The notes under the pieces are model-generated. The model was not told where the DNA came from. It ran no database searches and worked only from the letters and a program-made list of their open reading frames with translations. A program made the translations under genes and the position numbers. Shown here in pieces: positions 22,086 through 34,029 of a stretch of 64,000 bases of DNA. This DNA is from Harmonia axyridis (Eukaryota; Arthropoda; Insecta; Coleoptera; Coccinellidae). Where the stretch lies: positions 29,364,501 through 29,428,500 of the forward strand of contig NC_059501.1 of the NCBI RefSeq assembly GCF_914767665.1. The letters run 5' to 3'. The stretch's first letter is position 1. Every line of letters starts with the position of its first letter.

Positions 22086-23089
22086 TTATCTGAGCCCTTC
22101 CTACACTCCGAACGTATCCGCCAATGGTCGAAATCCCCACGAAAAAATTGACAAATTATCGCGATGCTACGTTCGGAATTCGACCTGCGTGCAAGCATCG
22201 ACATTTCCAAAGTGTGGGAGACAAAATCCAACACGCAAAAGCCAACCGACATTTTTGCGATCTGGTAAAAATATTTTCCCACCACCACCTCCTACACCCA
22301 CGAGCTATTTCTTGCAAATTACCCATGGGTAGTAGCAATAACTACATCTTCCAGCAGGGCAATCCGATATCTGTAAATAGGGGTATTGTTGTTGTGGGTA
22401 TCTGAGGTAGCACGCAAAGGAGGCCACCTAATAATAATCGGGACGTGAGATTCGAAAGGTGATTGATAATTGGATAGGTTTTACCACTAATATCAGTCGG
22501 GTAACTACTAGGGTCAGAATAATGAGGATGACTTCGGTAGAATTGAATTAATACGTCTAAGTCGAGACATGCTCGAGTTGCGGTAGACATGTCTTCGGAA
22601 TTGAGGCAAATGAAATTATAGATAAATACTTAAGGAAGGTTTTCTGACATGGCATAGTTTTTAGAAAAATCAAATTCAAAAAAATATATAAGTTGATTTT
22701 GATAAAATGCATTCAGTGTGAGAAGAAGTTTAGGTTATACAAATGAGTACTTTGAAAATTAAACAATAATTGAAATGTTTTCGGAAAAAAACCAAGATCA
22801 TTGCAAATTTCATACTATGGTTTAATATGTTTTCGTAAAATACCTCAAAGATTAAAAAGAACGAAATTAATCGAAAATATCTGCTAAAGGGTGTTACACT
22901 ATGTTTCCTCGTCCTCCAGCACTCCAAAGTGGTTTATTTTCGTTCTAATACTACCTTTATCTAGAAAAGTTCCAATCTATCTTCTTGAAGAATACTCAAT
23001 TTTCCAACCCAAATATCCATATTTCCCAAATTTCATCAAAGGACAAGAAGAATGTGAAATATTAAATTTCCGGGTATTTTGTGCATGAG
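22086..23089. other. intergenic, no recognised content
   Basis: Moderate-GC unique sequence (22090-22450) then AT-rich DNA. Short overlapping frames on both strands at 22124-22405 have no recognisable homology. Confidence 0.35.
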
Positions 23090-23350
23090 CAATACTATGA
23101 ATCCGAAAGAGCCCAAACTGATTACCCATAACAAATTTCAATAAAATTTGAATGAAATTATTTTGTTCAAATCATAAAAGAATTCGAGTATTGAAGATTG
23201 TTGCAAGGATATGCATAGACCCCTCAGACCCCAGACCGACTGAAAGGCACGAAACAAAAGTTGTCCTGAGATGCATAATACGGAGATCAAAAATTGTTTT
23301 CATCCCAAATGAGATGACCATGCTTTCATTACCTTCGGTAGACTCGGAAG
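23090..23350. repeat. dispersed repeat with ACAGACCGAC, copy 2
   Basis: Matches copy 1 (20820-21000) in CAGACCGACTGAAAGGCACG, TGACCATGCTTTC and GACTCGGAAGC, and matches 26755-26890 in GAGCCCAAACTGATTACCCA. Confidence 0.5.
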
Positions 23351-23355
23351 CAATG

Positions 23356-24430
23356 TACAGGGTGAGTCTTAGACTTGAAGATACAAGTGGCGACAAAAAG
23401 CAATTAGACATAATGTTTGTGTCTAGCCGAATATAAATGTGCCTGCATTAGTGTAACAATGGTCTTTCGTAGTATTTGTACATACAACTTTTTCATTCAT
23501 TAGCTTCTCAGAAAGATACAATAGAGCATATCTTTCTCCTACCCTAATTAGTGTGCAGGCACCATGATACCATTGCGCAGGCATAGAACTTAGAGAATAA
23601 GAGAAGGGAGAAGAAATTCACGATGTACAATATGATTTTATGTTTATAACCTACGAGGAGATGACCAGTTGAGTTAGTAAAGTGTTCAAGGGTGTTTCCA
23701 AGTGCTGTAACACAATAACGTTCTCGTCTGTCTTCCATCAGTGTTTTAATAATCCCCACGAGTACGCGATACCCCAAATACATATATTTCAACAGTAGAT
23801 TCTAGAGGTCAAAAAGGACACTTTTTTCCTTTACTAATTTTCCACATCGGCCTAGATGGAGAGATAATTTTAAATTTTCAAAATGAGCTATGTCACCTCT
23901 GGAAACCCGCACACTAAAGTTTTTCCAACCATAAGAGAAATTACCTTCGGAATACATGCTAACTCTATGTACCTTGAAATATTTTGTGTTCAAGGATATT
24001 TATTCCTACTCTTATGTTTTAAGTTAATGTTATACATGAGCTTGTTTACTAAATGAACATCTTCAAGTATCTTAAGGAACCCAACAAAATATTGAATTTT
24101 TTCATTCACAATTTCAAGAAATTAAAGATATTTGGGTACTACTTCTCAAAACGTCATATGGATACGAAACAAATTACTGTGTTCATTCAGACCAAAAGCA
24201 ATTCCTTCATAAATTATTATATTTTACAGATACATACTTCTCAATTACATTCTTTATGCTATTGTCAACTATACTTCTTGATTCATCTTGATTTTGGCAT
24301 TGAAAAATATCCCCAATTGAATATTACGCTTCTTTCAACTCACTTAATTTGTTTTCACATTAGAACAATTATGGCCCTCTTCAAAGTATATCAATCATAT
24401 TGCTCCAGATGTATGTCCAATTTGACATTA
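23356..24430 (+). mobile_element. long-TIR DNA element, copy 1 (truncated, interrupted)
   Basis: Starts TACAGGGTGAGTCTTAGACT, as copy 2 does at 24697. After 23377 it is interrupted until about 23780, then the terminal repeat resumes (ATATATTTCAACAG.. GAGGTCAAAAAGGACACTTT). The internal stretch 24270-24400 matches 25550-25690 of copy 2. The right end is missing. Confidence 0.65.
23378..23780. other. about 400-bp insertion in element copy 1
   Basis: Comparison with copy 2 shows foreign DNA placed between GACTTG and TACATATATTT. The insert may be an LTR-like piece (minus strand TGTATTTGGGGTAT.. to ..GTATCTTCA), but I see no clear target duplication. Confidence 0.45.
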
Positions 24431-24696
24431 TGACATACTATGAGTGTTCTTGGACAAATGCTACCTACCTCTATGGATATACTATGGTTTCACTATGTTG
24501 CTAACACTAACTCTTCACTATTCGGAACATACAATATTTGCGCAGACTTTAGATCTGTCTCACTACGTTCAAAATATCATTTTACCCTAACATTGGCAAA
24601 AAGTGGAGATACCATATTTGTTTATTTGTATAGTAATCAATGTAAATTTACAAAGATCCTACCATTTTAACCCATCAAAATTACATGTGCATATAC

Positions 24697-26631
24697 AGGG
24701 TGAGTCTTTGACTTGTACATATATTTTAACCGAAGGTTTCTGAGGTCAAAAGAAATACTTTTTTCATTTACCATTTTTTCCGATTCGGCCCTGTTAAAAA
24801 GATATAGCCATTTTAATTTTTCAAAATGAGCTAATTAACCCCTGAAAACCGGAACACTGAAGTTTTCTCAAGCATAAGATATACCTTTTGAACCTTTGAA
24901 ATAAGCTACTAAATTAGAAAAACCATCATAAACTCACGTTTAACATTCCATTTGTTGAACAAAGTAGTGTTTATAATAAAATAAATGAGTTATTCCAATT
25001 TCGTTGACGCTAAAGATTAAATATTCTTCTCTTGATTTCTATTTCATTTTCGATAATTATAACGAATTGAGCTCGCTACCACCCATATTAGCTCTGATAC
25101 TCATATCCATTCATTCATTATATTTCATTTATATGATATCGTTGTTTACAAGAATTGGCATTCAACCTTAAAATCTGAAATAAATAATTTATGAAAGTTC
25201 TAACACAGACTATAGTAATCTGTGGTTTTAAGTTTGAATTTCAAATTTCGAGTGATGCCAAATATAAACACAGCAGTTCGGTTCGAATAATCTATGTTCT
25301 AACCTAAAATTTTCATTTACAGTTTACACTGTTATTGTTATGAGATATTTGTTATGAAATGAAGCATTTGATTTGTTCCAACTATCTCATGAAAATATTG
25401 AAATGCATCAATATTTTTGAAGCCATCAGTATGAAAATATGGAAATATGTAAAATATTCTGGTTCTGTAATCAATGGAAAAAGTTAGACTCCACTTTAAT
25501 CAAATTTGTTCTAAATGTGTACCTACATTATAGACAACTTTACTACTTAATTCATCTTGATTTTGGCATTGAAAATAAATGAGAAGTATTCAATTTAAAT
25601 ATCCACAATAGAATATTTGGTTTCTTTCAACTCACCTAATTTGTTTTCACATTAAAACAATTATGGCCCTCTTGGAAGTATGTCAATCATATGCTCTTAG
25701 GATGAATTTATGGAATAGCAAAAGAATAAAAGTATTCAATCTCAATCACATGAAAATTTGTCTAGTATGTACCTAGTCCTAGTGGTATGTTTCGATGTGA
25801 GTTTGAATGAGCCGAAGAAGAATACAGTATTGTTCGATAGCAGCAGTCTTTAGTGAGATATTGATTGTTGTCATTATAATGGGACTATTTTGTGAAAACT
25901 TTTTTAAACATGGGCTTTATGAATAATCTGGACTTTTCAAAAAGAATGTTGATTTTAGTGAAGTATCTTCTTATTATCAGAGCTGTGCCAAAGCTCAGTA
26001 ATTTTTAATCAAATCGAGGAGTAGAGGTGAGCTTATTCACTTTTACAACTTCATTTTCAAACTAAGTTGGCTAGTACTTCAATTCTAAAATCTGAGACAT
26101 GATTTAGTAAATATTCATTTCTGTGGTTTTTTTTCCACAACAGAACAGAGTTGCATTCAGCCAAAGTACCCAATTTTTTGAATTTCACAGATAATTTTTT
26201 TTTTTTAAGATCAAGTTATTCGAAAACGGCGCTTTGTACGGGAACACATGAAGAATACTTTTATTTTTCAAATCAGCCAAATATTCTTCAATGAAGGTTC
26301 AAATTACTCTTAAGAGTTGGTTTCTTCGAATTTCTGGTATTTTTATGGGATGTAATGTTCATAATAAAGAAACAGAAGAATGTGTATGGAATCTTGTGTT
26401 CGGATAAGATGTATCACATCAAAAAAAAGCTATATTTCAAAAATCATTTCCTTCGATACAACCATTTACGAGATATAGCCGAAAATCACATTTTTTTAAC
26501 GATTTTCAACAGCCTGTATCTTTTTAACCGGGCCGAATCGGAAAAAATGGTAAAGGAAAAAAGTGTTTCTTTTGAACTCAGGAATCTTGGGTTGAAATAT
26601 ATGTAAAAGTCAAAGACTCACCCAGTATGTG
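24697..26631 (+). mobile_element. long-TIR DNA element, copy 2 (1.9 kb)
   Basis: Left end TACAGGGTGAGTCTTTGACT and right end AAAGTCAAAGACTCACCCAGTA are inverted. The complementarity extends about 130 bp, including CCGATTCGGCCCTGTTAAAA on the left and TTTTTAACCGGGCCGAATCG on the right. The interior encodes nothing recognisable. The TACAGGGTG terminus is common among insect Tc1/mariner-type MITEs. Confidence 0.8.
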
Positions 26632-26754
26632 CTCCAAACCATTGATGTATAGAATTCTTATAGAACCCTTTATGTACCAAATGTAATCAATCGGTTTAGT
26701 AAGAAGCGAAACATTCAGATCAGAAAAATTTACGTTTGCGCATAAGCGAGACGC

Positions 26755-26890
26755 ACCGTATAAGTTAGTATCCGAAACAGCTGAAATTTTGTATGGAATC
26801 ATCTACAGCCCAAACTGAGCACCCATACCAATACCAAATATTGGTTAACTTTAATCAATTACAAGAATTTTCTGACACACAGACCGACAG
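26755..26890. repeat. dispersed repeat with ACAGACCGAC, copy 3
   Basis: Contains CAGCCCAAACTGAGCACCCA and GACACACAGACCGACAGAGA, shared in the same order with copy 2. Confidence 0.45.
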
Positions 26891-27496
26891 AGATGTATTT
26901 TGCCATAATATCTATTTTTCACCTGCTCCTCATCATGATTCATACAATCGAACATGGTTTCAGAAAGAATACACCATTGATTTGATCAATATCTTCATCG
27001 CCATCGCGGAAACCCCTCGCTGATCGTGGTTCGTAATAGACGGTACAACAAAGTCCTCATCCACGAGGGAAGATGAAAGATAAATAATCATCACCCGTAG
27101 TGAAGAAGAACACCAGTAGCCCCGTAACGAAAACGAAGCGTACAGCACCACGCTGCGTGAGATATTGTAAAATGTGCACCCCGTTGAGCCCTAAATGGTT
27201 AGATGGTTATTCGGCCGAAACAATTGCACCTCAGGCCGGAGATGCTCATTTGTTATGCGCAACTGATTCGATCTACCCGTGTTGCTGAATATTCATGTGG
27301 ATGGGAGAGGTTCAGCACGTGGATTCGCATTTTCATGGTGATCTATGGTTATGCGTGGAATTGGAAATTATTAATGCATCGATTTCCTCGCGAGGATTTT
27401 TGTAAATTTTCTCCGGGGTTCGGTTCTATCATGATTTTTGTGAGAGGTTTCGGCAATAGATGTTTCCAAGTCGCTCGATTCTCGATTTCAGGTGGA
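26891..27496. other. unique, moderately GC-rich segment
   Basis: Overlapping open frames occur on both strands (for example 27203-27607 on plus), but the only recognisable coding content begins at about 27497 with LINE sequence. No function assigned. Confidence 0.35.
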
Positions 27497-27718
27497 TGTG
27501 GGGTACGCGGACTTCGATCGTCTCTTGCATCAACAACTGCTGAGGAAGCTGTCCAACTTTGGTATTGCGGGTGCTCTCATGTCTCTGTTGGAATCTTATC
27601 TAAGTGATTGGAAACAGTTTGGGAATTTGTGAAATATGAGGGAGTTAGGTGGTTTTCATTAATTCCGACCTCAGGCATACTAATTTAGGACCACTGTTAT
27701 TTCTCCTGTTCATTTATG
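27497..27718 (+). pseudogene. LINE RT fragment cut by hAT insertion
   Basis: VDVGYADFDRLLHQQLLRKL, SNFGIAGALMSLLESYLSDW and later L-G-P-L-L-F-L-L-F-I-Y-D match the central RT domain of insect non-LTR elements ('A-F-D-x-V-x-H' through 'G-x-L-L-F-x-x-F-I-N-D'). It stops at the first base of the hAT copy, so the hAT inserted into, or recombined with, this LINE. Confidence 0.72.
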
Positions 27719-28921
27719 ATTCACGAGCTTGACTTAATTTCGAGTCAAGTACTAGTTTTTCAATCTCAAGTCATGTCAAGTATTTATTTATCAAGTACTT
27801 GATATCAAGCTACTTGATTGTATTGTGTAGTGTCACATATATAAACATGATGAAATGAGAAGGAACCTTGCAAAAAACACTACTATTTATTAGACTTATT
27901 GTAAAAAGAAACAGAGAATATCAACTTTTTTTTAAATAGAAACATAAATTAAATCACTATAAATCATAACAAAATAATAAAAAAATAAATATAATATTGA
28001 GAAACCTCCAGGATACGTTTGATTTCATAATTTTGCATCCAGGATATACATGGGGCATCTTACAGATTTGTCGCCTAACCTATTGTTGGGGATTTACAAA
28101 GAAAATTTTAGTGGACTGTATTTAGAGTTAAATCTTATCCCAACACAGTACGAAAACGAAAAGGACAAGTGAAACCAAAGTAATAATAAAATAATATTCT
28201 TACCTAGGAGTGAGTGAACTTAAGTTATGGATCTTGCAGCAGTCCTCACCTTCCAGAAGCAGATTGATTGAGCTCAACAAACTGAACCAGAAGTGGTAGA
28301 TCCTTTATGATTGACAAGCTGGAAAATTATTAATTCGACCCCACTTATCCTTAGGAATGTCACAGAGTACGCCACTGGTGACAACTTTATTTCTCAAACG
28401 GAGTCTTTTGATTTAATGTTTATGGAACAGAAACACTGTATTTCTGATATGCACAACTTCGATTGTCAGCGAACAATGCGTTGAAAATGCAATATTTTCC
28501 GAAATTTGTGTACGTAAATTAGAACAATAATTATTAATATTTGGTAGCAGAATGGAAACAATCAAATCTTTCGTATAACACGTAAAGAATGATACTGACT
28601 GATATGGAAATCACAACATGTGCGCTATGCGGCAGAGATCACAGCTGTTTTAAAATTACGATAAATACTACATTAAAATTCATTCAAAATTTAATAACTG
28701 AAAATTGAAAAGTTTTGAGAAAATTGAATTAGAAAAAAAAAGAACGTTCACTTGGCGTGAACACCTATTGCGGGTTTTTGAAACTGTAAGAGCAGCTCTG
28801 GAAAATTTTCTTTCAACAGAAACTGAAGATGATGGCCTTGATAAAAAATCCTTGGATATTTTGGCCAAGTTTGGATAGATATTTCTGAAACTACCAAAAT
28901 CTACCAATAGATTTCATAGAA
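27719..28921 (-). mobile_element. hAT (CTTGACTTGA family), copy 2, interrupted
   Basis: Begins GATTCACGAGCTTGACTTAA as the copy at 52373 does, and continues with the same subterminal CAAGTC words and body. A 677-bp insertion splits it at 28086. The coding remnant resumes at about 28771-28907 on the minus strand (SSSVSVERKFSRAALTVSKT). The right terminus is missing; after AGAAATG at 28921 the sequence switches to retroelement DNA. Confidence 0.78.
28086..28762. mobile_element. nested insertion with 8-bp TSD in hAT copy 2
   Basis: ACCTATTG at 28078-28085 is repeated at 28763-28770; the uninterrupted sister copy at 15720 has it once (CCTAACCTATTGTGGG). The insert begins TTGGGGATTTAC and ends with the small palindrome GTTCACTTGGCGTGAAC. 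An 8-bp duplication fits a hAT- or P-type transposon, but I recognise no transposase and no obvious inverted ends. Confidence 0.75.
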
Positions 28922-28942
28922 ATGCCACGTTTCAAATAAATT

Positions 28943-28960
28943 GCCCCACGTTGGGTGCCA
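28943..28960 (-). promoter_or_regulatory. orphan Lys-type primer-binding site
   Basis: The minus strand reads TGGCACCCAACGTGGGGC, one base different from the site at 10224. LTR sequence should lie just above 28961, and only about 20 bases of leader remain before the hAT remnant. Confidence 0.65.
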
Positions 28961-31300
28961 AGATTACGACTTCACTTTACAATGCTACACAGTCTCATCT
29001 GTCAACTATCCAGTCAAGTCAGCTATCAAGAAATATTCTATGGGCGCCATAAAATGAACTCAATACGCAACTATCAATACATTACTTGCTTAAAATCACG
29101 GAGTTGTTCCTTAGTTGTCATGCGGGTTTCTTGAACAAGGATCACCACCATGTCCTTAGAAATCCCTTCAATATTCATGTGAATAATACCAAGTCTGCTC
29201 CGAAAACGGGAGGGTTTCTTAACCAGGAGATAATTTTTCGAACCCTCAGGTGTACCAGGATTGTTACAGACCTCTTATATTGAGGAATCATCTCCCATAA
29301 CTGATTTTATTCCATAAAAAATGAGATAAAAACTGGTATGATATAAAATTAATTATAATCCTATAATCCGAATAAAAATACGTTTACTTATATTTTCACT
29401 AAGGTTGTCCCGAGGGTTGCTCGAATACACATTCGGATATAGAGATGAAACAGTGAATTGTAAAACTCCACTGAATCAAACGTTAGCAAAACTACTGCTT
29501 TCTTCAATCCCATTTTAAAGAACGTTACAATTGGACACGAAAGTCCTCTATAATCAAAGGTATCATGACCGCAACCGTCAATAGTAACAAATTAATTCAC
29601 CTCTATCAAAACAACCATTAGACGATTCTTCGAAAATTGTATGTGAGACGACTGACGAAGATATTAAAATTTCGTCTCAAATTACAAGTTCGAAATTGTT
29701 AACGAAGACAGAACTATGTTTTCGAGATTGTAATAACGGGGCAGTGGAAACATTGGGGTTATTAGATACGATTGTACGATGTGGGAAAGCGTCTCGTTAG
29801 AGAAGATACAGACTTGAACACTGTCATTTGATAAATGTCACGTTAACTTTTGTCCCTGATTGAAAAACAGCTCCCTGATTGGGAATTATAGTCGGAGCCA
29901 CTTTCTGCTATGAAATCTTGGAAGCTTCAGACCGAAAGTGAAGGGACAGACAGGTCTTGAATGAAATAAACCGACCCTGAAGGATCACTGAAGTGATTTT
30001 GTTTTATATTATTTCCAAAAATAAACTTTTGGAATCGTTAATTTGGTGGAATTCTTAACCCCCTGAAATTTTCAATTAACAAAAATGTGTAGAATCCAAA
30101 CCTCGAATAAAAAATTCAACCGTCCGCCATTCTTTTCTTGAAAAACTATGAGATCTATTCGCATGAAATTTTGTACAAAAATAAATTGTTATTCAGCTTT
30201 TATCCTAGGATGACGATCCATGAGCTTTTAAGGAAAAAACTATTATGATAATCAGGGCCTTGATCGTTCAAGGTCGGTATGACGATTTGAATTTTAAAGA
30301 ATTCATATTTACTGAAATTCTCTACGAACCATATTGGAATTTCAAACCTGTAATACTATCTTCATACTGAATGAAAAAAAATCTCATGGTTTGGCTCTAT
30401 CTCAATTAGGTTCAGAGTAATAAATTTTTCAATATTCCTTCTAAATATAACGCTGCACCCTTAAAAATGGTTATTCCGTACAACAACAATTGTCAACCTA
30501 AAAATGTACAAATTTTTGTGAATCTTTGATTGTGTAGTTATTCTATCAAATTGTTTTATTTTTAACAGTTAGTGTTTTAAAAAAAGTTTCATGAACAATT
30601 GTAGAAGAAACGTATATAAATTATGTGAACTTTGGTTTTGAGTTAACTTGAGCCATTTTATCCAATTTTAGTTCATAATTATTATACCATCATTGACATG
30701 AATGGTGTTTGAAACTTCTCAAATTATTGGGCGTTCTAAAACATAATTTCTACTTTAGCGTGGCGTTCTCAGCCAATTTTGAAGGTTCTTCCTCGTTCAG
30801 AGAATCGCGGAGTTTCATCCCGAAATTTCTGATAGAATTATCAGTGATCCCTGCCCAATACACCTACCACTACATAGCAGAACATGGTCACTACCGTAGA
30901 GCCTTTGTGTTTATATCCCAAGCGGTTTCGATAGCCCACGACGTCATCTTTTGGGCAAACAAAGAGTCATCACACTGACTACAAGAAAAAATTTCTTTTG
31001 ATGTCAATAAAAGATTTTCTTTTGAATGTTTCTGAATTTTTCCAACCATAGGTGATATCAATATTAAAGGAATAATCAAGTTAAAAAGAAATATTTATCA
31101 CGTTTGAATTAGTTGTGCAAATATATGCAATGTTTATACTCAAACGTGTACACATTTATCGAAAATCCAAGTTTCAAAAAAGTACATAACTGCGTACCTT
31201 CATGAAAAACGTTGTTCTCCGATATTCTTCCTGATTTTTGTATGGTTCTGGTTAAGCTATGCACACAATTTTGCATGAATCTTGAAATGGTGTTCTAGGT
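28961..31300. other. intergenic; possible solo LTR at left edge
   Basis: The first few hundred bases may be the LTR belonging to the primer site at 28960. Its start could not be set. The remainder shows no gene or repeat I can name. Confidence 0.3.
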
Positions 31301-31301
31301 A

Positions 31302-31601
31302 GCTGTAGAACGCCACATGATAATGCTGCGATTTTCTGTATCAGAAAAGAATATGTTCACAGATTAGAAAGGAAAGATATCAGCAGAAATGTGAATTAAA
31401 TCAGATTTCCTATATCTAAGTGAAACTAGATTTTCAACAACAAATTTTCATTAAATTTTCAACCATAAATTTTTAGTACATATTTAGTACATTAAATTTT
31501 AAATAAATTTAAAGAATGAATTTTCGACAATTCATTTTAAATACATTTCATGAACAAATTCTAAAGAGAAATCGCAGCATTGTCATTTGGCGTTCTACAG
31601 C
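31302..31601. mobile_element. 300-bp MITE with 36-bp inverted repeats
   Basis: GCTGTAGAACGCCACATGAT on the left pairs with ATTGTCATTTGGCGTTCTAC on the right; AATGCTGCGATTTTCT is likewise mirrored. Interior AT-rich, non-coding. Confidence 0.8.
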
Positions 31602-31680
31602 CAGGGCCGTCGCTAGGGGGTAGGCAGGATAGGCGGTCGCCTAGGGCGGCGAAATTCAAGGACGGCATTTCAAGCTTTAT
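31602..31680. mobile_element. hAT-like terminus
   Basis: CAGGGCCGTCGCTAGGGGGT followed by CTAGGGCGGCGAAATTC is typical of one end of hAT elements. The other end was not found. Confidence 0.4.
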
Positions 31681-32864
31681 CAACAAAAATAACATGTGTA
31701 GCAATTCAAAGTACCAAATGAGATTTAATTCAGTCAGCAACAACAGTAAGGAATACCGACAAATTCAATTAACATCAAAAATCATCAAAGGTGCCTCATT
31801 ATACATAATACTCATAAATATCCAGATGTGGCGTGATCTCCTCATAATGCTGTTTACGAGTTATTGACGCTAAAAAAACACATGCACTCATCAAGCTTAT
31901 CGGCGTTCCCTTTACGTTGCCGAATTTTATTGCCACTTGGGGTTCTGGATTATTTTCTTTTCAATTCTCTAATCAGAATGTTGATTCCTCAGAATGGAAT
32001 GCAAAATGAAAGGAAACAATCCTATTTCATCACTTCCAACTGATCCTTCTCAAGAAATATAAGAAGTTAATTATTTCATACCACATTTCATTATTTTATA
32101 ATATTCTTCATTTTTATATCAAATCATCTAGTGTTGGGCGTGGGCGCCCAAGAGATAGCTATTGGGTAAAATATGCACAATCACCCTGTACATTACGAAG
32201 AACAATACCATCAGTTAAGTAATGAAAATATATAATTCAAGGATAATATCAACGTTCAAAATATTTCTGAAACTCGATATAATCGATAATTCCAAATCAC
32301 ATACACGTATGTTGAGTATCCCGAAAAGGAATGGACCACAATTCTCCCAGCATTTTAAGGAATCCTCCCTTTTTTTTATACATCTGCGAAACGGGTATGA
32401 ATCGAAGAAAAGCTCGGTTGAAGAAGAATGGGATTCGGAGCGGTAGAGCCAGAAACGAGGACTAATTGGAAAGTCCTGCGGCAATCCTAGCCGGGAATCC
32501 TTGCATCCCAGAGACTGGTCGGATATAATCGATACTGTACACAGCGAGAGGCGATTATGTGTGCTTCTCCTCTGATGAATTGGAGCATCTGCTTGTCAGT
32601 CTTCGACCAGATCCACTTCATCAGATTTATGTCTTCTGGGTACCATGTACAACAGCTTGGATTGCAGTGGTATTGTCGGGATCAGAAGGCTTAGTTTGTA
32701 GTGCCTCCAGTGTAGATAGAAAGAAATCACCTTTTCTTTAAACACTCTAATGGATTCGACAAATGTGCAATGTTCTTCTTTATCGAAACATAGAACCAAC
32801 AACAACAATGTTTCTTGTGATGTGGCATATCAAGTATAATTTTGCTGCATATGAAATTTAAAAT
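31681..32864. other. intergenic, no recognised content
   Basis: Short open frames only; none resembles a known protein. Confidence 0.35.
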
Positions 32865-32985
32865 GAATATTTCCCTCCTGTCAAAAATTCTATGTATACG
32901 GAGAACAATTATCGAAAATTACATCGAATATTTCGCTCCTGTCAAAAATTCTATGTATGTGGAGAACAGTTATCGAAAATTACAG
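32865..32985. repeat. 61-bp tandem duplication
   Basis: GAATATTTCNCTCCTGTCAA through GGAGAACANTTATCGAAAAT occurs twice in succession with five differences. The following GCGATAATTG words form an inverted pair at 32983 and 33017. Confidence 0.8.
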
Positions 32986-33148
32986 CGATAATTGCATTGT
33001 AGGAAGCGAAACTGCACTGCGATAATTGTTCTGTTCATAAATGCATAGTTTCTATGCATCTTACACAGTTCGAATCTATGGCAATTCCATTCTAAATCAG
33101 TTTGACAAGTAATGTAACAGTTTATTCGGGAAATATTCCCCCGAATTA

Positions 33149-33313
33149 CACTCGTGCATCAAAATGACCGGATAATTTCGCATTCCAGCGTGTTTTCTTT
33201 GAAAAACTGCATTCGGTCATTTTCATTTTTCTCCAAAAATGAAAATGAACTCATGCAGTTTTTATGACAACACGCTGTCATGCAAAATTATCGGTAATTT
33301 TGATGCACTTGTG
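33149..33313. mobile_element. 165-bp palindromic MITE
   Basis: The left arm CACTCGTGCATCAAAATGAC .. CATTTTCATTTTT is mirrored by AAAAATGAAAATG .. TTTTGATGCACTTGTG around a CTCC turn. Arms are about 80 bp with scattered mismatches. Confidence 0.75.
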
Positions 33314-33384
33314 CAATTACTTATGACAACAAAATTTAAATAACAAGTGTTTTTTCAGCTGCGTAAGAAGTTTTGACACTTGTT

Positions 33385-33767
33385 GTAACGAAAGTGTTGA
33401 AGAACACGCCGAAATGTCGATACGTAGCCGTTTTCAACTTGTTGACCTTTTTCCTTAGACTACGAGAAAATTGTTCTCTAGTATTTAGGCTTACATGCCT
33501 ATAAAATTCAGCTCATGCAAAAATTGAAGTAAATTGACCATCGTTTACGTCTCATTTTTGCTGATTGGACTAATTTGAAACTGGCCGAAGATGGGCATTT
33601 TTACCGAAGAATTGTGTTTAGTGATGAAGCTCCTTTCGGGTTGAATGGTTTCGTCAATAAGCTGAATTGCGGTATATAAAGCCTCAAGCCATTAAGGAAT
33701 CACCATTACATCCATTAAAATTGACTGTTTGATGATGTCCATATTTCTTTCAAAATGAACCTCGGAC
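33385..33767 (+). pseudogene. DD41D transposase fragment
   Basis: Contains EEHAEMSIRSRFQLVDL (the HTH region), AYMPIKFSSC, NWPKMGIFTEE and, in another frame, RIVFSDEAPFRLNGFVNKLN with the first catalytic Asp intact. It ends abruptly at a tRNA-like sequence, so the second and third catalytic residues are lost. Confidence 0.7.
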
Positions 33768-33815
33768 AAGTAATTCGGTGGTTGCGGGTTCGAGTCCCGC
33801 TCGGGGAGATACTTT
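33768..33815 (+). tRNA. tRNA 3'-half-like remnant or SINE head
   Basis: GCGGG-TTCGAGT-CCCGC (33784-33800) is a perfect T-arm with the box B core GGTTCGAGTCC, followed by TCGGGGAG (acceptor-like) and then a T5 run, the RNA polymerase III stop. The 5' acceptor, D-arm and anticodon arm are missing or collapsed. It is not a functional tRNA gene; a tRNA-derived SINE fragment or tRNA pseudogene is most likely. Confidence 0.5.
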
Positions 33816-34029
33816 TTCCAGAATTGAAAAATTGTCTGAATGCCTTGGAGTTTATTTAATATGTAAATAATTTATTCCGAGAGTATTATTAATCTCGATC
33901 TTTTATTTTCGGTTTGGAGACTCTGGTAATTTTGTTGAATTCATTTCCAAATTTTTTCAGACCATTGAACTCTTCTCCAGATAATGAGCGAAATTGTTCA
34001 TGAAGGAAATTGCGCAAATACAAGATGTC

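Noticed and set aside
24053..24433. 126-codon plus-strand frame.
   Set aside because: It lies in the interior of a long-TIR repeat, whose second copy does not keep the frame open.
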